From the NCBI GenBank assembly GCA_023430285.1, contig JAEZAV010000104.1, forward strand, positions 1-35,146: 35,146 bases of DNA. The letters run 5' to 3'. Shown in pieces: positions 16,412 to 27,105 of this stretch; position 1 is the stretch's first letter; the number at the start of each line of letters is the position of its first letter. A model generated the notes under the pieces. The model did not search any database, had not been told where the DNA came from, and saw only the letters and a program-made list of their open reading frames with translations. The stretch comes from Methanobacteriota archaeon. Its GTDB lineage: Archaea; Methanobacteriota; Methanobacteria; Methanobacteriales; Methanobacteriaceae. Position numbers and translations under genes: made by a program.

Positions 16412-16942
16412 ATGCTCAATGAGATAAAAAGTTTAATTTCTCAAGGTCAAATCACTAAAAACGAACTTCTAAAGATAATTCAAAAAAATGCAAGAAAAAT
16501 GAGTGTTGCTGATTTTATACAGTTTAATTTGACACTCCGACAAGATGCAGAAACCATACATTCAAGTTACAGTACAGATTTTATTAAATCTTATACTAAT
16601 TTTATGCTTCGTATTATGGAAGTTAAAGAAGATACCCTAAATTATGTTGGTTTAGTTGATATAGATAATTTGAGCGATGCAGTTGACCTCCTTTTAGGAC
16701 AGGAAATCTCAAATAGGTTTAATCCTGGAGAACTTGCATTTAGGAATGTATATAAAATATTAACATTATATTCTACGTTTATTAAAGAAAAACCAATCCA
16801 TCAAGTTGGATTTATATTTCCAGGCGGTTTGAAAGTTAAAAAGAGTGGAAATATATTCCTTTGTCCTGTAAAGAATAATGGTAAAGACAACCCGGTGGCA
16901 GTATGTCCGATTTGCATAGCAGAAACAAATGAAACTGTTTAA
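16412..16942 (+). CDS. UPF0305/DUF2115 family protein, copy 1
   Basis: 176 residues matching the UPF0305 (DUF2115) family of methanogen-specific proteins of unknown function. Recognisable features are LRQDAETIHSSY in the first half, the block PIHQVGFIFPGGLKVK near residues 130-145, and a cysteine set FLCPVK...VCPICIAE at the C-terminus that could bind metal. AAGGAG lies ten bases before the ATG. A second copy of identical length, about 60 % identical by eye and alignable without gaps, is at 19453-19983, on the other side of the beta-helix gene. The paralogs probably arose by duplication of this locus. Confidence 0.85.
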   Translation: MLNEIKSLISQGQITKNELLKIIQKNARKMSVADFIQFNLTLRQDAETIHSSYSTDFIKSYTNFMLRIMEVKEDTLNYVGLVDIDNLSDAVDLLLGQEISNRFNPGELAFRNVYKILTLYSTFIKEKPIHQVGFIFPGGLKVKKSGNIFLCPVKNNGKDNPVAVCPICIAETNETV

Positions 16943-17079
16943 TTAATCTATGAAGATGCATTGTCCGCCACTGGTACTAAATTGATTAGATATGTTTAAC
17001 ATTTGATTCGTTAATAGTTTTAGGTTTTTATTTCATAGGATGGATTTATATTGAATTGTAGATTAAATAAATTCTAATA

Positions 17080-17092
17080 TCTTTTATAAAAA
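17080..17092 (+). promoter_or_regulatory. Candidate TATA box of the beta-helix gene
   Basis: TTTTATAAAAATA near 17080-17092 is the best TATA candidate in the 215-base spacer. It predicts initiation near 17115, about 40 bases before the GGGGGT ribosome site and the ATG at 17158. Confidence 0.35.
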
Positions 17093-17157
17093 TAGGATTA
17101 CTCTAACGAAATTAAAAATAAGTTGAATCATTTCTAAAAACTTTTTGGGGGTTAAAT

Positions 17158-18849
17158 ATGATCTTTACAAATAAAAACATTATTTTAACTGCTTGTTTTG
17201 TATTATTTTTTCTTATAATTATTTCGGTGGGAGGGTTTTACTTCGCATCTGCAGAAGGCAACAGCAACACCATCTACGTCAACCCTGTAAGTGGTAACGA
17301 TGCTAACGATGGCTATAGTTGGTCAACTGCGAAGGCAACCCTGGCAAATGCCATCACAACAGCTTCAAACAACGGAACAATATATTTAGCAGATGGAAAT
17401 TACAACACAACTGGTAACTACAACCTAACCATCAACAAGAACTTGACTCTTAGGGGTCAGAGTCAAACAGGAACAGTCCTAAATGCGGGAGGAGCCAGCG
17501 GAATACTCAATGTAACTGCTAACACTACTTGCACAGTAGAAAATTTAACACTTGAAAATGGAAATGCTACCAATGGGGGAGCAATCAATAACATGGGAAC
17601 ATTATCAATCAACACATGCACTTTACAAAACAACTCTGCATCAAATTATGGTGGTGCCATCAATAACGAAGGATTCTATGGTCAAGCCACAGCCAACATA
17701 GCTAATTGCACATTTTTAAGCAACAATGCAACAGATGGTGGTGCCATTATCAATGAAGGGGCTTATGGTAGTGCTGTATGTGATGTAAACAATAACACCT
17801 TCTGGAACAACTCTGCACTCTATGTTGGTGGAGCAATATTTAATGGAGGCATTTATGGTAATGCCAAGGCAACTATAACTAACAATAAGCTCCTAAATAA
17901 CCATTCAAAGGGGCATGGTGGTAGTGGGGGTGCCATTGACAATGCAGGTGATTATGGAAATGTCACTGCCACGATATCTAACAACATGCTATCCAACAAC
18001 TCAGCAACATTTGTTGGTGGAGCAATTGAAGACACTGGATTTTATGGTAACAACACCAACACCACCATAAAGGGCAATATATTCATAAATAACGCTGCAA
18101 TAAATGGTGGTGCAGTTATAAACGATGGAGATAGGGGTAATAACATTGGAACTACCGTAACTAACAATACCTTCTTAAACAATACTGCAACCAACGGCGG
18201 GGCCATCTCAAATGCAGGGGACTATGGTAATGTTACGGCTACTGTGGATAATAATCATTTCCTAACTAATACAGCCACAGACGGTGGGGCAATAGATAAT
18301 TCAGGAGATTATGGTAATGTTACAGTCACTGTTAACAGCAACACACTTTTAAATAATACTGCAGTGGAAGGTGGTGCCATCATAAACGATGGAGATTATG
18401 GTAACCAAGTTAATGCAACATTGAACAATAATACATTCATAAATAACGTTGCAAAAGATTATGGTGGTGCTGTGTACAACACTGGAGATTACAGTAACGC
18501 TACTGTAACCATTAGTAACTGTACCATTATAAACAATACTTCAAACAGATTTGGAGGCGGAATTGATAATGAAGGGAATTATGGGGTTGTAACATCTACA
18601 ATAGCCAATAATATTATTGCAAACAACACAGCAACAGATGGTGGGGCCATAAATAATAATGGAAATTATGGTAATGCCACAACAACCATCACTAACAACA
18701 TCATTACAGACAACACTGCAACTGATAATGGTGGTGCAATTTACAACACAATTGAAGATGGATATGCTAATGCCACTTTAAACAATAATCAGATAGAAAA
18801 CAATACATTAATAGAGATATACAACGAAAGCGGCACTATTAATACATAG
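17158..18849 (+). CDS. Secreted Pmp-repeat parallel beta-helix (adhesin-like) protein
   Basis: 563 residues. An N-terminal signal segment (about residues 8-31) is followed by SGNDANDGYSWSTAKATL, the usual entry to a right-handed parallel beta-helix. From about residue 140 there are 14 tandem repeats of 29-34 residues, each with GGAI at the start and an N-x-F/L-x-N core (e.g. GGAISNAGDYGNVTATVDNN), resembling the chlamydial polymorphic-membrane-protein repeat that methanobacterial adhesin-like proteins share. The repeats are rich in Asn and Thr with many N-glycosylation sequons. There is no C-terminal anchor, LPXTG-like motif or cell-wall-binding repeat, so the protein is either released or held by other means. 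It probably acts at the cell surface. Ribosome site GGGGGT is close to the ATG. Confidence 0.85.
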   Translation: MIFTNKNIILTACFVLFFLIIISVGGFYFASAEGNSNTIYVNPVSGNDANDGYSWSTAKATLANAITTASNNGTIYLADGNYNTTGNYNLTINKNLTLRGQSQTGTVLNAGGASGILNVTANTTCTVENLTLENGNATNGGAINNMGTLSINTCTLQNNSASNYGGAINNEGFYGQATANIANCTFLSNNATDGGAIINEGAYGSAVCDVNNNTFWNNSALYVGGAIFNGGIYGNAKATITNNKLLNNHSKGHGGSGGAIDNAGDYGNVTATISNNMLSNNSATFVGGAIEDTGFYGNNTNTTIKGNIFINNAAINGGAVINDGDRGNNIGTTVTNNTFLNNTATNGGAISNAGDYGNVTATVDNNHFLTNTATDGGAIDNSGDYGNVTVTVNSNTLLNNTAVEGGAIINDGDYGNQVNATLNNNTFINNVAKDYGGAVYNTGDYSNATVTISNCTIINNTSNRFGGGIDNEGNYGVVTSTIANNIIANNTATDGGAINNNGNYGNATTTITNNIITDNTATDNGGAIYNTIEDGYANATLNNNQIENNTLIEIYNESGTINT

Positions 18850-19452
18850 AATAATTGATGAAATAAGTTTCATGAATATGAATGAGTTGGGTAACGTTAC
18901 TTAAGTTTCCAAGGGAAATATCAAACATGTTGGACATTAAAAATTTATTTATCTAATAATGGAGTTACATTATCCCAACATTAACATTTTTATTTTTCTA
19001 GCTTGTTTTATCTTCAGCTTCATACTGTTCTAGGAATATTTTTCATACTATATAATAAAGTATACTATATTTTCTTGTTTAGTAATGAATAAAATTAAAT
19101 ATACTTAAACTTGGTTATTTCATTTTTTTATGAACAAACTAAAAATATTCCTTTTCAGGTTTAAAAAAAAGTTATCTAAAACAATTAAGTTATTTATTAG
19201 AAGTTTAGGATATTCTGATAAGAGCAAAGTTTATATAGTTTTTAGAAATATTTATTTGTATACAAATTATTTGCATGGAAATAAAAAATTTTGTTGAAAA
19301 TATGATTTAAAGGAAAAACTGGCAATGTTAAATAAAGAATTGCAATTTTTGATAAAAAGATGATAATTTAAAAATCAACTTTTTAAACAAAAATAACCAT
19401 CAGGAAATGTTAATTGTGCTACAAAAAACACTGTTAAGGAGTGTTTTGAATT
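18850..19452. other. AT-rich intergenic region
   Basis: About 600 bases without a credible gene. A TATA-like TTTATATAG (19230-19238) is followed by a perfect 14-base palindrome ATTTGTATACAAAT (19254-19267). These are the only signals I see besides the AAGGAG (19436-19441) of the second DUF2115 gene. Confidence 0.4.
19230..19267 (+). promoter_or_regulatory. Possible promoter/operator upstream of DUF2115 copy 2
   Basis: TTTATATAG at 19230-19238 followed about 20 bases later by the palindrome ATTTGTATACAAAT (19254-19267), where transcription would start. It would give a leader of nearly 190 bases, so the assignment is tentative. Confidence 0.3.
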
Positions 19453-19983
19453 ATGTTAAGTGAAATTAAAAACTTAATTATAAAGGGTCAAATTACCAAA
19501 AACCAACTAGTAGAGATACTCCAAAAATATGCAATGAAAATAAGCATAGCAGATTATATGCAGTATAATTTACTACTAAGGCAGGATGCAAAGTCTATAC
19601 ACACCAGTTACAATGTCGATTTTATTAGATCTTATACTATTTTTTTTCTCCGTATCAAAAATGTTAAACAAGATAGGCTAAAGTATGTGGGGTTGGTTGA
19701 CGTAAATAAATTAAATGATGCTGTGACTCTCCTTTTAGAACAGGAAAGGACCAAGAAATTTAAATCGGAAAAAACATCATTTTGGAGTGTATATATGATC
19801 ATATCCTTATATACTACCTTTATTAAAGAAGAACCCATACATCAGGTTGGATTCCTATTCCCCGGTGGTTTGAAAGTCAAGATGAAAAAAGATATATTTG
19901 TTTGTCCAGTTAAAGAAAATAATCAAGACAATTTTAGGGCAGTATGCCCGTTTTGCATAGCTGAACAAGACGAAGATGTATGA
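19453..19983 (+). CDS. UPF0305/DUF2115 family protein, copy 2
   Basis: 176 residues, aligning end to end without gaps to the copy at 16412-16942 (roughly 109 identical positions counted by eye). The conserved block PIHQVGFLFPGGLKVK and the C-terminal cysteines FVCPVK...AVCPFCIAE are kept, so both copies seem functional. The charged and polar residues at 85-115 differ most. AAGGAG lies eleven bases before the ATG. The family has no established function. Confidence 0.85.
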   Translation: MLSEIKNLIIKGQITKNQLVEILQKYAMKISIADYMQYNLLLRQDAKSIHTSYNVDFIRSYTIFFLRIKNVKQDRLKYVGLVDVNKLNDAVTLLLEQERTKKFKSEKTSFWSVYMIISLYTTFIKEEPIHQVGFLFPGGLKVKMKKDIFVCPVKENNQDNFRAVCPFCIAEQDEDV

Positions 19984-20121
19984 ATGTTTTGCTGCTTAAA
20001 ATATTCACATATAATTTTTGAGGATAAATATTTCGAATATTTAACAAATATTATTTCAAAGGTCCTATTCATGAAGTCAGAAATCGAATATAGACAGATC
20101 TAAAAATTATGGGATAAAATT

Positions 20122-20718
20122 ATGAAATTTGAACTACCTATTAAAGAATTTAAAGATAAAAAGCCCAGAAAAACACTGATAGAACAGATAGTAGATGCGG
20201 GAATGTTAGCACCTTATGATACAGATTCCATTGATGATCAGAAAGATTTTAGACAATTCTTTATATTTGAAAAAGGTAGTTTTGAATGTAATAAATTAGC
20301 TTTACTAATGGAAAAAAAGGCTAAAGATAAATTGAATTATGTAGAAGAGTTAGTGGCTAAAAAACCATTTCTTAAATCTAATTTCCATAATGGCACTAAT
20401 ATGCTCCGATTTGGTGTCGATAAACTTATTTCGAATGTGACAACTGCTCCCTACTTCATAATAATTGTTGAACTTAGAAATCTTCTACCATCTGAGCAAG
20501 AACCTTTAAAACGGGTACTAGAAGATATGAGGGTGAAAGCAGATGAATTCAATTTAGGTTTCAATTTGCTACTGTTGCCATGTGGAAATTTATCCCTTGT
20601 CAGTCAGATGTCTGGTGATGAAGAATTGATGAATCTTTTGGGACTTCCCAATAAAAAATTCGCTATTAATGGATGTGTTATAGGTCACCCAAAAAGCACA
20701 ACTTCATATTTCAAATAG
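20122..20718 (+). CDS. Nitroreductase-family (FMN) protein, divergent
   Basis: 198 residues. The N-terminus IKEFKDKKPRKTLIEQIVDAGMLAPY matches the nitroreductase opening (R/K-x-F-K...I-x-A...LAP), and the C-terminus has NLLGLPNKKFAINGCVIGHPK, the usual LLGIP...xxIGxP ending. The middle, where the second flavin-contacting segments lie, is divergent and contains an ITTAP-like VTTAPYFIIIVE. The protein probably binds FMN as a dimer and reduces an unknown substrate. It is followed by a T-run and is convergent with the MFS exporter. Confidence 0.7.
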   Translation: MKFELPIKEFKDKKPRKTLIEQIVDAGMLAPYDTDSIDDQKDFRQFFIFEKGSFECNKLALLMEKKAKDKLNYVEELVAKKPFLKSNFHNGTNMLRFGVDKLISNVTTAPYFIIIVELRNLLPSEQEPLKRVLEDMRVKADEFNLGFNLLLLPCGNLSLVSQMSGDEELMNLLGLPNKKFAINGCVIGHPKSTTSYFK

Positions 20719-20817
20719 AATGGCACTGACAAATGGATCAAAAAAAATAGGTTACAATAAATATTTTATGACATTAAGTTCACAAGCAAGTTATTTTTTT
20801 AAACCATTAATTAATTC

Positions 20818-22383
<1,566 letters not shown>

Positions 22384-22416
22384 AATGATTCACCCACCAA
22401 TAAAAATTGTAATTGG

Positions 22417-22456
22417 ACTAATTAATTTTAGTTTTAGATTACAACATTTAATTAGT
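22417..22456. promoter_or_regulatory. Operator-like inverted repeat between MFS exporter and AlkZ-like gene
   Basis: ACTAATTAA (22417-22425) and TTAATTAGT (22448-22456) are perfect inverted copies whose centres are 31 bases apart, three helical turns. They lie 34 bases before the exporter's start codon and about 100 before the glycosylase gene. Confidence 0.4.
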
Positions 22457-22557
22457 TTTCCTAAGCGGCCATCAATCCCCACTAAGAAAAAAATTAGTAG
22501 TTTCTGCACCATAAATGAAACTATTCAGTTAAGCAAACATTTTCAAGGTAAAAAATT

Positions 22558-23646
22558 ATGGAATCAAATGACATAGCAATTGAAAGGCTAGAAAGTCAAC
22601 ACATGGGATCTGGTAGGATCAGATCCCCTGCCCAACTTGTGTCTTGGCTTATGGCTGTACAAGCACAGGAATATGATGGTGCTAAATGGTCAATAGGGCT
22701 TAGATTAAGAAATAAAACAGATAAATATGTTGAAAATGCACTTAAATCCAAAAAAATAGTTAGAACATGGGCTAACAGGGGAACATTGCATATAGTTAAC
22801 TCCCACGATCTGAAATGGTTGCTTAAACTAATAGGGCCACGTTTGATAAGAAGAAGTGCCCGCAGATATCGGGAACTGGAATTAGATGAAAAAACTCTGG
22901 AAAAAACTGGGATGATCCTTGAAGAAGCGCTTTCAGGCACAAATGGAATTCAAAGGTCCAAGTTAAGGGAAATTCTTATTGAAAATAAAATTTCAACAGA
23001 GGGGCAGAGATTTACATTCATACTGCAAAGGGCTTCGTTGGAAGGTTTAATTCACCAGGGAATTTCAATTAAAAACGATCCAATCTACTATTCCTCCGAG
23101 GATCTTCCATCACCACAACTCACAAATGAGGAAGCATTAATGGAGATTTCCAAACGATATTTCCATTCACATGGCCCAGCAACCCTTAAAGATTTTGTCT
23201 GGTGGTCAGGATTAACAGTTAAAGATGCAAAAACAGGATTAAAATCTGTAAAATCGGAACTAAGCAGGTTTGAAATGGGAGATAAAACGTATTGGTCAAA
23301 AATTAGCTCCATAAATCAGGAAGGGAAACTTCAAACTTGGCCAAATATTAAAATTCTTCCACAGTACGATGATTATTTACTGGCGTACCAGGATCGTGGA
23401 GCATCCATAGATGGAAAAGCTAAACAACTTTTAAAACCAAAGTATGGCAGATTCAATCAGATAATCCTAGTCAACGGCAAAGCCACAGGAACATGGAAGC
23501 GTGAGATCACCAAAAATAACGTAGACTTTAAATTAAACTATTTCAGGCACCTGAGCGAATCTGAGAACAAAGCATTAGTTTCTGAGATAAGGGGTTACTC
23601 AAATTTCATTGACAAAAATTGTACGGGTATAGAAACCAATTTTTAA
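22558..23646 (+). CDS. AlkZ-like (HTH_42) DNA glycosylase
   Basis: 362 residues of the HTH_42 (PF06224, tandem winged-helix) family. The N-terminal part contains LVSWLMAVQAQEYDGAKWSI with Q35-A-Q37, the Q-x-Q catalytic motif of AlkZ-type glycosylases (YcaQ/AlkX members have Q-x-D). TWANRGTLHIVNSHDLKWLL and a C-terminal LPQYDDYLLAYQDR are also family blocks. AlkZ enzymes remove bulky N7-alkylpurines and unhook interstrand crosslinks; in Streptomyces they give self-resistance to azinomycin. The substrate here is unknown. It is twelve bases ahead of a DUF1697 gene, so likely one operon, and divergent from an MFS exporter. Confidence 0.82.
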   Translation: MESNDIAIERLESQHMGSGRIRSPAQLVSWLMAVQAQEYDGAKWSIGLRLRNKTDKYVENALKSKKIVRTWANRGTLHIVNSHDLKWLLKLIGPRLIRRSARRYRELELDEKTLEKTGMILEEALSGTNGIQRSKLREILIENKISTEGQRFTFILQRASLEGLIHQGISIKNDPIYYSSEDLPSPQLTNEEALMEISKRYFHSHGPATLKDFVWWSGLTVKDAKTGLKSVKSELSRFEMGDKTYWSKISSINQEGKLQTWPNIKILPQYDDYLLAYQDRGASIDGKAKQLLKPKYGRFNQIILVNGKATGTWKREITKNNVDFKLNYFRHLSESENKALVSEIRGYSNFIDKNCTGIETNF

Positions 23647-23658
23647 AGGTGTAAATTC

Positions 23659-24204
23659 ATGACCACATACATATCCATGGTAAGGGGAATTAACGTAGGC
23701 AGTAAAAGAATTAGAATGGCAGATTTGAGGGATATATACACCTCTTTAGGTTTTAAACCAGTTAAAACCTACATTCAAAGTGGTAATGTAATTTTTAAAT
23801 CAAACATCCATGATCCAGATGAGTTAGGCCGAAGGATAGCACAAAAAATATTTGAAACCTACAATTATCATGTGGAAATCGTAATAAGGACCATGGAAGA
23901 ACTTAAAACTGTGGTTCAATCATGTCCATTTGGGAATAAAGAAGTGGAATATTTACATGTGACATTTCTTTCAGCAGTACCTGGGGAAGATGGGGTTCAT
24001 TCAATAGATCTGGAGAATATTAATGGAATGAAGAGTACTGAAGAATTTAAGTTGCTTTCTAAAGAGATCTATCTATATCTGCCAGAGGGTTACGGAAGAA
24101 CTAAATTGAACAACAACTTCTTTGAGAAGAAATTGGGATTAAATACCACAACTAGGAACTGGAAAACAGTTAATAAATTATTAGAAATAGCAGAGAGCTT
24201 ATAA
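23659..24204 (+). CDS. DUF1697 family protein
   Basis: 181 residues with the diagnostic DUF1697 start TTYISMVRGINVGSKRIRM, then VKTYIQSGNVIFKS and near the end YGRTKLNNNFFEKKLG and TTRNWKTVNKLLE. The family is widespread in bacteria and of unknown function. It starts twelve bases after the AlkZ-like gene and probably shares its transcript. A bidirectional terminator lies between it and lonA. Confidence 0.88.
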   Translation: MTTYISMVRGINVGSKRIRMADLRDIYTSLGFKPVKTYIQSGNVIFKSNIHDPDELGRRIAQKIFETYNYHVEIVIRTMEELKTVVQSCPFGNKEVEYLHVTFLSAVPGEDGVHSIDLENINGMKSTEEFKLLSKEIYLYLPEGYGRTKLNNNFFEKKLGLNTTTRNWKTVNKLLEIAESL

Positions 24205-24267
24205 AAAAATTAATTATTTATTAAAATGAGTTCTTCTTGGGATGTTTGGCTAAAAATAAAATAAAAT

Positions 24268-24318
24268 AGAGAAATAATTCTCCAGTTATGGAGAAATTTC
24301 TCTTTCGGGGTTTTTTTT
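24268..24318. terminator. Bidirectional terminator hairpin between DUF1697 gene and lonA
   Basis: AGAGAAATAATTCTCCA (24268-24284) pairs with TGGAGAAATTTCTCT (24289-24303) across a four-base loop with a two-base bulge. On the plus strand it is followed by eight T residues (24311-24318); on the minus strand the flank is also U-rich. It separates two convergent genes. Confidence 0.6.
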
Positions 24319-26698
24319 AGATTCCAGCTCCGCCAGGAACATGGTCGTCGTTGGTAATGCCCATGAGCATAGGTTTTGGAAGTTCAATTCCTATGGTTTC
24401 TTTGATTACATCTTCAACAGTTTCTACTGGTATGAATGTTATCTCGGTTTTAACTTCTTCTGGAACATCATCAAGGTCTTTCACATTCTCTTTAGGCAGG
24501 ATTATACGGTTTATTCCTGCACGGTGGGCTGCAAGTACCTTTTCTTTGATTCCTCCAACTGGAAGTACGGCTCCCCTCAAGGATATTTCACCGGTCATTG
24601 CCAGTTTAGGATCTACTTCGTGGCCTGTTACTAGTGATGCTATGGTACTCAAGAGAGCCACACCTGCAGATGGACCGTCTTTAGGTATTGATCCTGAAGG
24701 TACGTGTATGTGGAGGTCCTTTTTATCGAACTCAGCGTTTTTCATGTTGAAGGCCAGTCTTGAACGAATCAAGGTCTGGGATATTTTAGCTGATTCCTTC
24801 ATGACATCTCCTAACTGTCCTGTGAGTGTTAATTTACCTGTTCCTGGCATGAAAGCTCCTTCAATGAACAGTATATCTCCACCCACGGGGGTCCATGCTA
24901 GTCCGGTAACAACTCCTGGGGGGTTGTTTTTGCCTGCTCTGTTGTACTGGGTGAGTTCGTGTCCGAGTATGTCGTAAAGCATGTCTGATTTTACAACGTA
25001 TGGTAGTTCAACATTTCCGAGAACTATCTTTTCAGATACAACCCTTGCAACTGCTGAAAGCTGTCTTTTTATTCCCCTAACACCTGCTTCTCTTGTGTAC
25101 TTTTCTATAATGGTTTTAAGTGCTTCATCCTCTATTTGAAGCTGTTCAGAGTCGATTCCATGATCTTCAAGTACTTCGGGTATGAGGTGTTGTTTGGCTA
25201 TGTTGAATTTTTCGTGGCTGGTGTAACTGCCTATTTCTATGGTTTCCATACGGTCTCTGAGTGGTCCCGGAATGTCTCTGAAGGAGTTGGCTGTTGCTAT
25301 GAAGAACACATCTGAAAGGTCGTAGGGTACCTCTAGGTAGTGGTCTGAGAAGCTGTCGTTTTGTTCAGGATCAAGCACCTCTAGGAGTGCACTTGCAGGG
25401 TCGCCATTGTAGGCTGCCATGAGCTTATCAACTTCGTCCAGAATGAATACTGGGTTGGTTGTTCCTGCTCTTTTCATTCCCTGTATGATTCTTCCTGGAA
25501 GGGCTCCTAGGTAGGTTCTTCTGTGGCCTCTTATTTCTGCTTCGTCTTTAACTCCACCGAGACTTATTCTCACATATTCTCTTTCTAGAGCTTCTGCTAT
25601 GCTTTTACCTAAACTGGTTTTTCCAGTTCCTGGAGGTCCCACAAGGAGGAGTATGGATCCCTGTTTGTTCTGTTTTAGTTTCATCACAGTCAGGTGCTGG
25701 ATGATACGATCTTTGACCTTTTCAAGTCCGTAATGCTGTTCATTGAGCAATTTCCTAGCTGCTTCAATATCCACATCTTTTATTTCACTTTTTCCCCATG
25801 GAAGGGTGGTTAGGAGATCTAGGTAGCTTCTGATGATGTTTTCTTCTGAACTGTGTGGTCCTTGTCTTTCTAATTTCTCAACTTCTTCAAATGCTGTTTC
25901 CTTAACTTCTTCCGGCATTTCAGATTCTTCAATCAATTCTCTGTAATCTTTTTTGCCACTTCCACCTTGGGAGTCGTTCAGTTCTTCCTGAATTGCTTTT
26001 AACTGTTCTTTCAACATGTTTTCCCTGTGGGTTCTGTTCATTTCATTGTTGAATTTGGCAGCTAGTTCCATTTGGAAGTTGATGGATTCTTTCTGTTCTA
26101 TAAGGATGTCTATAAATTTTAAACTTTTATCCTTGAGAGATCTGATTTCAAGGAGTTCTTGTTGTTCCTCTATTGAGATCCTGAGGTATGGGTAGACGTA
26201 TCCCATGATCTGGCCAAGATCGTTTAACTTGTTTATCTGTTCTACGTAGGCTTGTGAGCCTTTAAAGTTTTGACTCATTTCAGATACTAGGTCCTTGATG
26301 TGTTCAACAATTTCATGTTGAGTTTCTTCATCGAGATCAATTATGTCGGGTACAACTCTGTAGGTTGCTTTAAATCCTGGACCATCAGGAATTACATCTT
26401 CTATTTCTACCCTTTCTTCTACTTGGACCATTATTTGGTAGAAGTCCTTTAATGGTTTGATATTTTCTATTCGGATCAAGGTTCCGATGCTATAGAGATC
26501 AGACTCTGAATAAAGTCCCTCTAAATTATCTTCTTTAACTGCCACGGCTATGGCTTGAAAATCATCATTGGCAACTTTTTGGTAGAGTTCACCACCTACT
26601 TTTTTACCGATCTTGAGGGTCATCTTGGTGCCCTGTATCAAGACCTTGTCTGATATGACTAGTACTGACAATTTTTTATTAACATTTATATCGTTCAT
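24317..26698 (-). CDS. lon: ATP-dependent protease LonA (bacterial-type Lon)
   Basis: 793 residues, full length. It has an N-terminal LON substrate-binding domain (about 10-205), a coiled-coil region (205-300), an AAA+ domain with Walker A GPPGTGKT (354-361) and Walker B VFILDEVD, and the S16 peptidase with catalytic S677 (PKDGPSAGV) and K720 (GGIKEKVLAAHRAG), 43 residues apart as in E. coli Lon. Most archaea rely on membrane-bound LonB; this is the soluble LonA type, common in bacteria, so acquisition by lateral transfer is likely at some point. It degrades misfolded and regulatory proteins. An ArsR-type regulator gene ends 60 bases upstream in the same direction, suggesting regulator-protease co-transcription. 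AGTGATACC before the ATG is a usable ribosome site. Confidence 0.95.
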   Translation of the reverse strand: MNDINVNKKLSVLVISDKVLIQGTKMTLKIGKKVGGELYQKVANDDFQAIAVAVKEDNLEGLYSESDLYSIGTLIRIENIKPLKDFYQIMVQVEERVEIEDVIPDGPGFKATYRVVPDIIDLDEETQHEIVEHIKDLVSEMSQNFKGSQAYVEQINKLNDLGQIMGYVYPYLRISIEEQQELLEIRSLKDKSLKFIDILIEQKESINFQMELAAKFNNEMNRTHRENMLKEQLKAIQEELNDSQGGSGKKDYRELIEESEMPEEVKETAFEEVEKLERQGPHSSEENIIRSYLDLLTTLPWGKSEIKDVDIEAARKLLNEQHYGLEKVKDRIIQHLTVMKLKQNKQGSILLLVGPPGTGKTSLGKSIAEALEREYVRISLGGVKDEAEIRGHRRTYLGALPGRIIQGMKRAGTTNPVFILDEVDKLMAAYNGDPASALLEVLDPEQNDSFSDHYLEVPYDLSDVFFIATANSFRDIPGPLRDRMETIEIGSYTSHEKFNIAKQHLIPEVLEDHGIDSEQLQIEDEALKTIIEKYTREAGVRGIKRQLSAVARVVSEKIVLGNVELPYVVKSDMLYDILGHELTQYNRAGKNNPPGVVTGLAWTPVGGDILFIEGAFMPGTGKLTLTGQLGDVMKESAKISQTLIRSRLAFNMKNAEFDKKDLHIHVPSGSIPKDGPSAGVALLSTIASLVTGHEVDPKLAMTGEISLRGAVLPVGGIKEKVLAAHRAGINRIILPKENVKDLDDVPEEVKTEITFIPVETVEDVIKETIGIELPKPMLMGITNDDHVPGGAGI

Positions 26699-26758
26699 GG
26701 TATCACTTTTGGAGGATTTTTTTAGGATTTAGGTAATTTTTATGCAATTAAAATTAAT

Positions 26759-27100
26759 TCATTCTTCGTTGTGTTCGCATTTGTTGAAAACACAACAAAA
26801 AAGGGAGTCAATTTTTTCTTTGTGGTCAACGAGGGCGTTTTTATTGAATGTGTAGTAAATATAATTTCCTTGTTTAGTGGAATGTAGTATGTTTACAGTT
26901 TTGAGTATTTTCAGGTGTTGTGATGCTGCTGGCTGGGTTAAGCCCATCATCTCTGCCATTTCAGTGACGCTGAAGCTTTTTTTTTCCGTTGATGCCAAGC
27001 AGTAAATAAGAATCAACCTGTTGACATTTCCCAGAGCTTTAAATAATTCTTCCAATTCCTCTGATCGATCTTCGTCATCAGGTTCAATTCTCAGCATCAT
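26759..27100 (-). CDS. ArsR-family winged-helix regulator
   Basis: 113 residues from ATG 27100. The helix-turn-helix reads SVTEMAEMMGLTQPAASQHLKILK, preceded by LFKALGNVNRLILIYCLA and followed by the wing GNYIYYTFN, as in ArsR/SmtB proteins. Two Cys at CCVFNKCEH near the C-terminus plus a third could form a metal or redox sensor, which is not the classical ArsR ELCVC site. A longer frame back to 27148 is open but would run through the TATA/operator region; the ATG at 27100 fits a nearly leaderless transcript. It lies directly upstream of lonA and is divergent from the gene at 27212. The promoter palindrome suggests autoregulation. Confidence 0.88.
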   Translation of the reverse strand: MMLRIEPDDEDRSEELEELFKALGNVNRLILIYCLASTEKKSFSVTEMAEMMGLTQPAASQHLKILKTVNILHSTKQGNYIYYTFNKNALVDHKEKIDSLFCCVFNKCEHNEE

Positions 27101-27105
27101 GTTAC

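Noticed and set aside
17500..18840. Periodic DNA repeats suggesting a CRISPR or satellite array
   Set aside because: Repeats are degenerate in DNA, in frame, and encode beta-helix coils; spacers and identical repeats are absent.
24351..24977. 208-codon plus-strand frame opposite lonA
   Set aside because: Antisense shadow of the conserved Lon peptidase domain, Ser/Pro-rich without family features.
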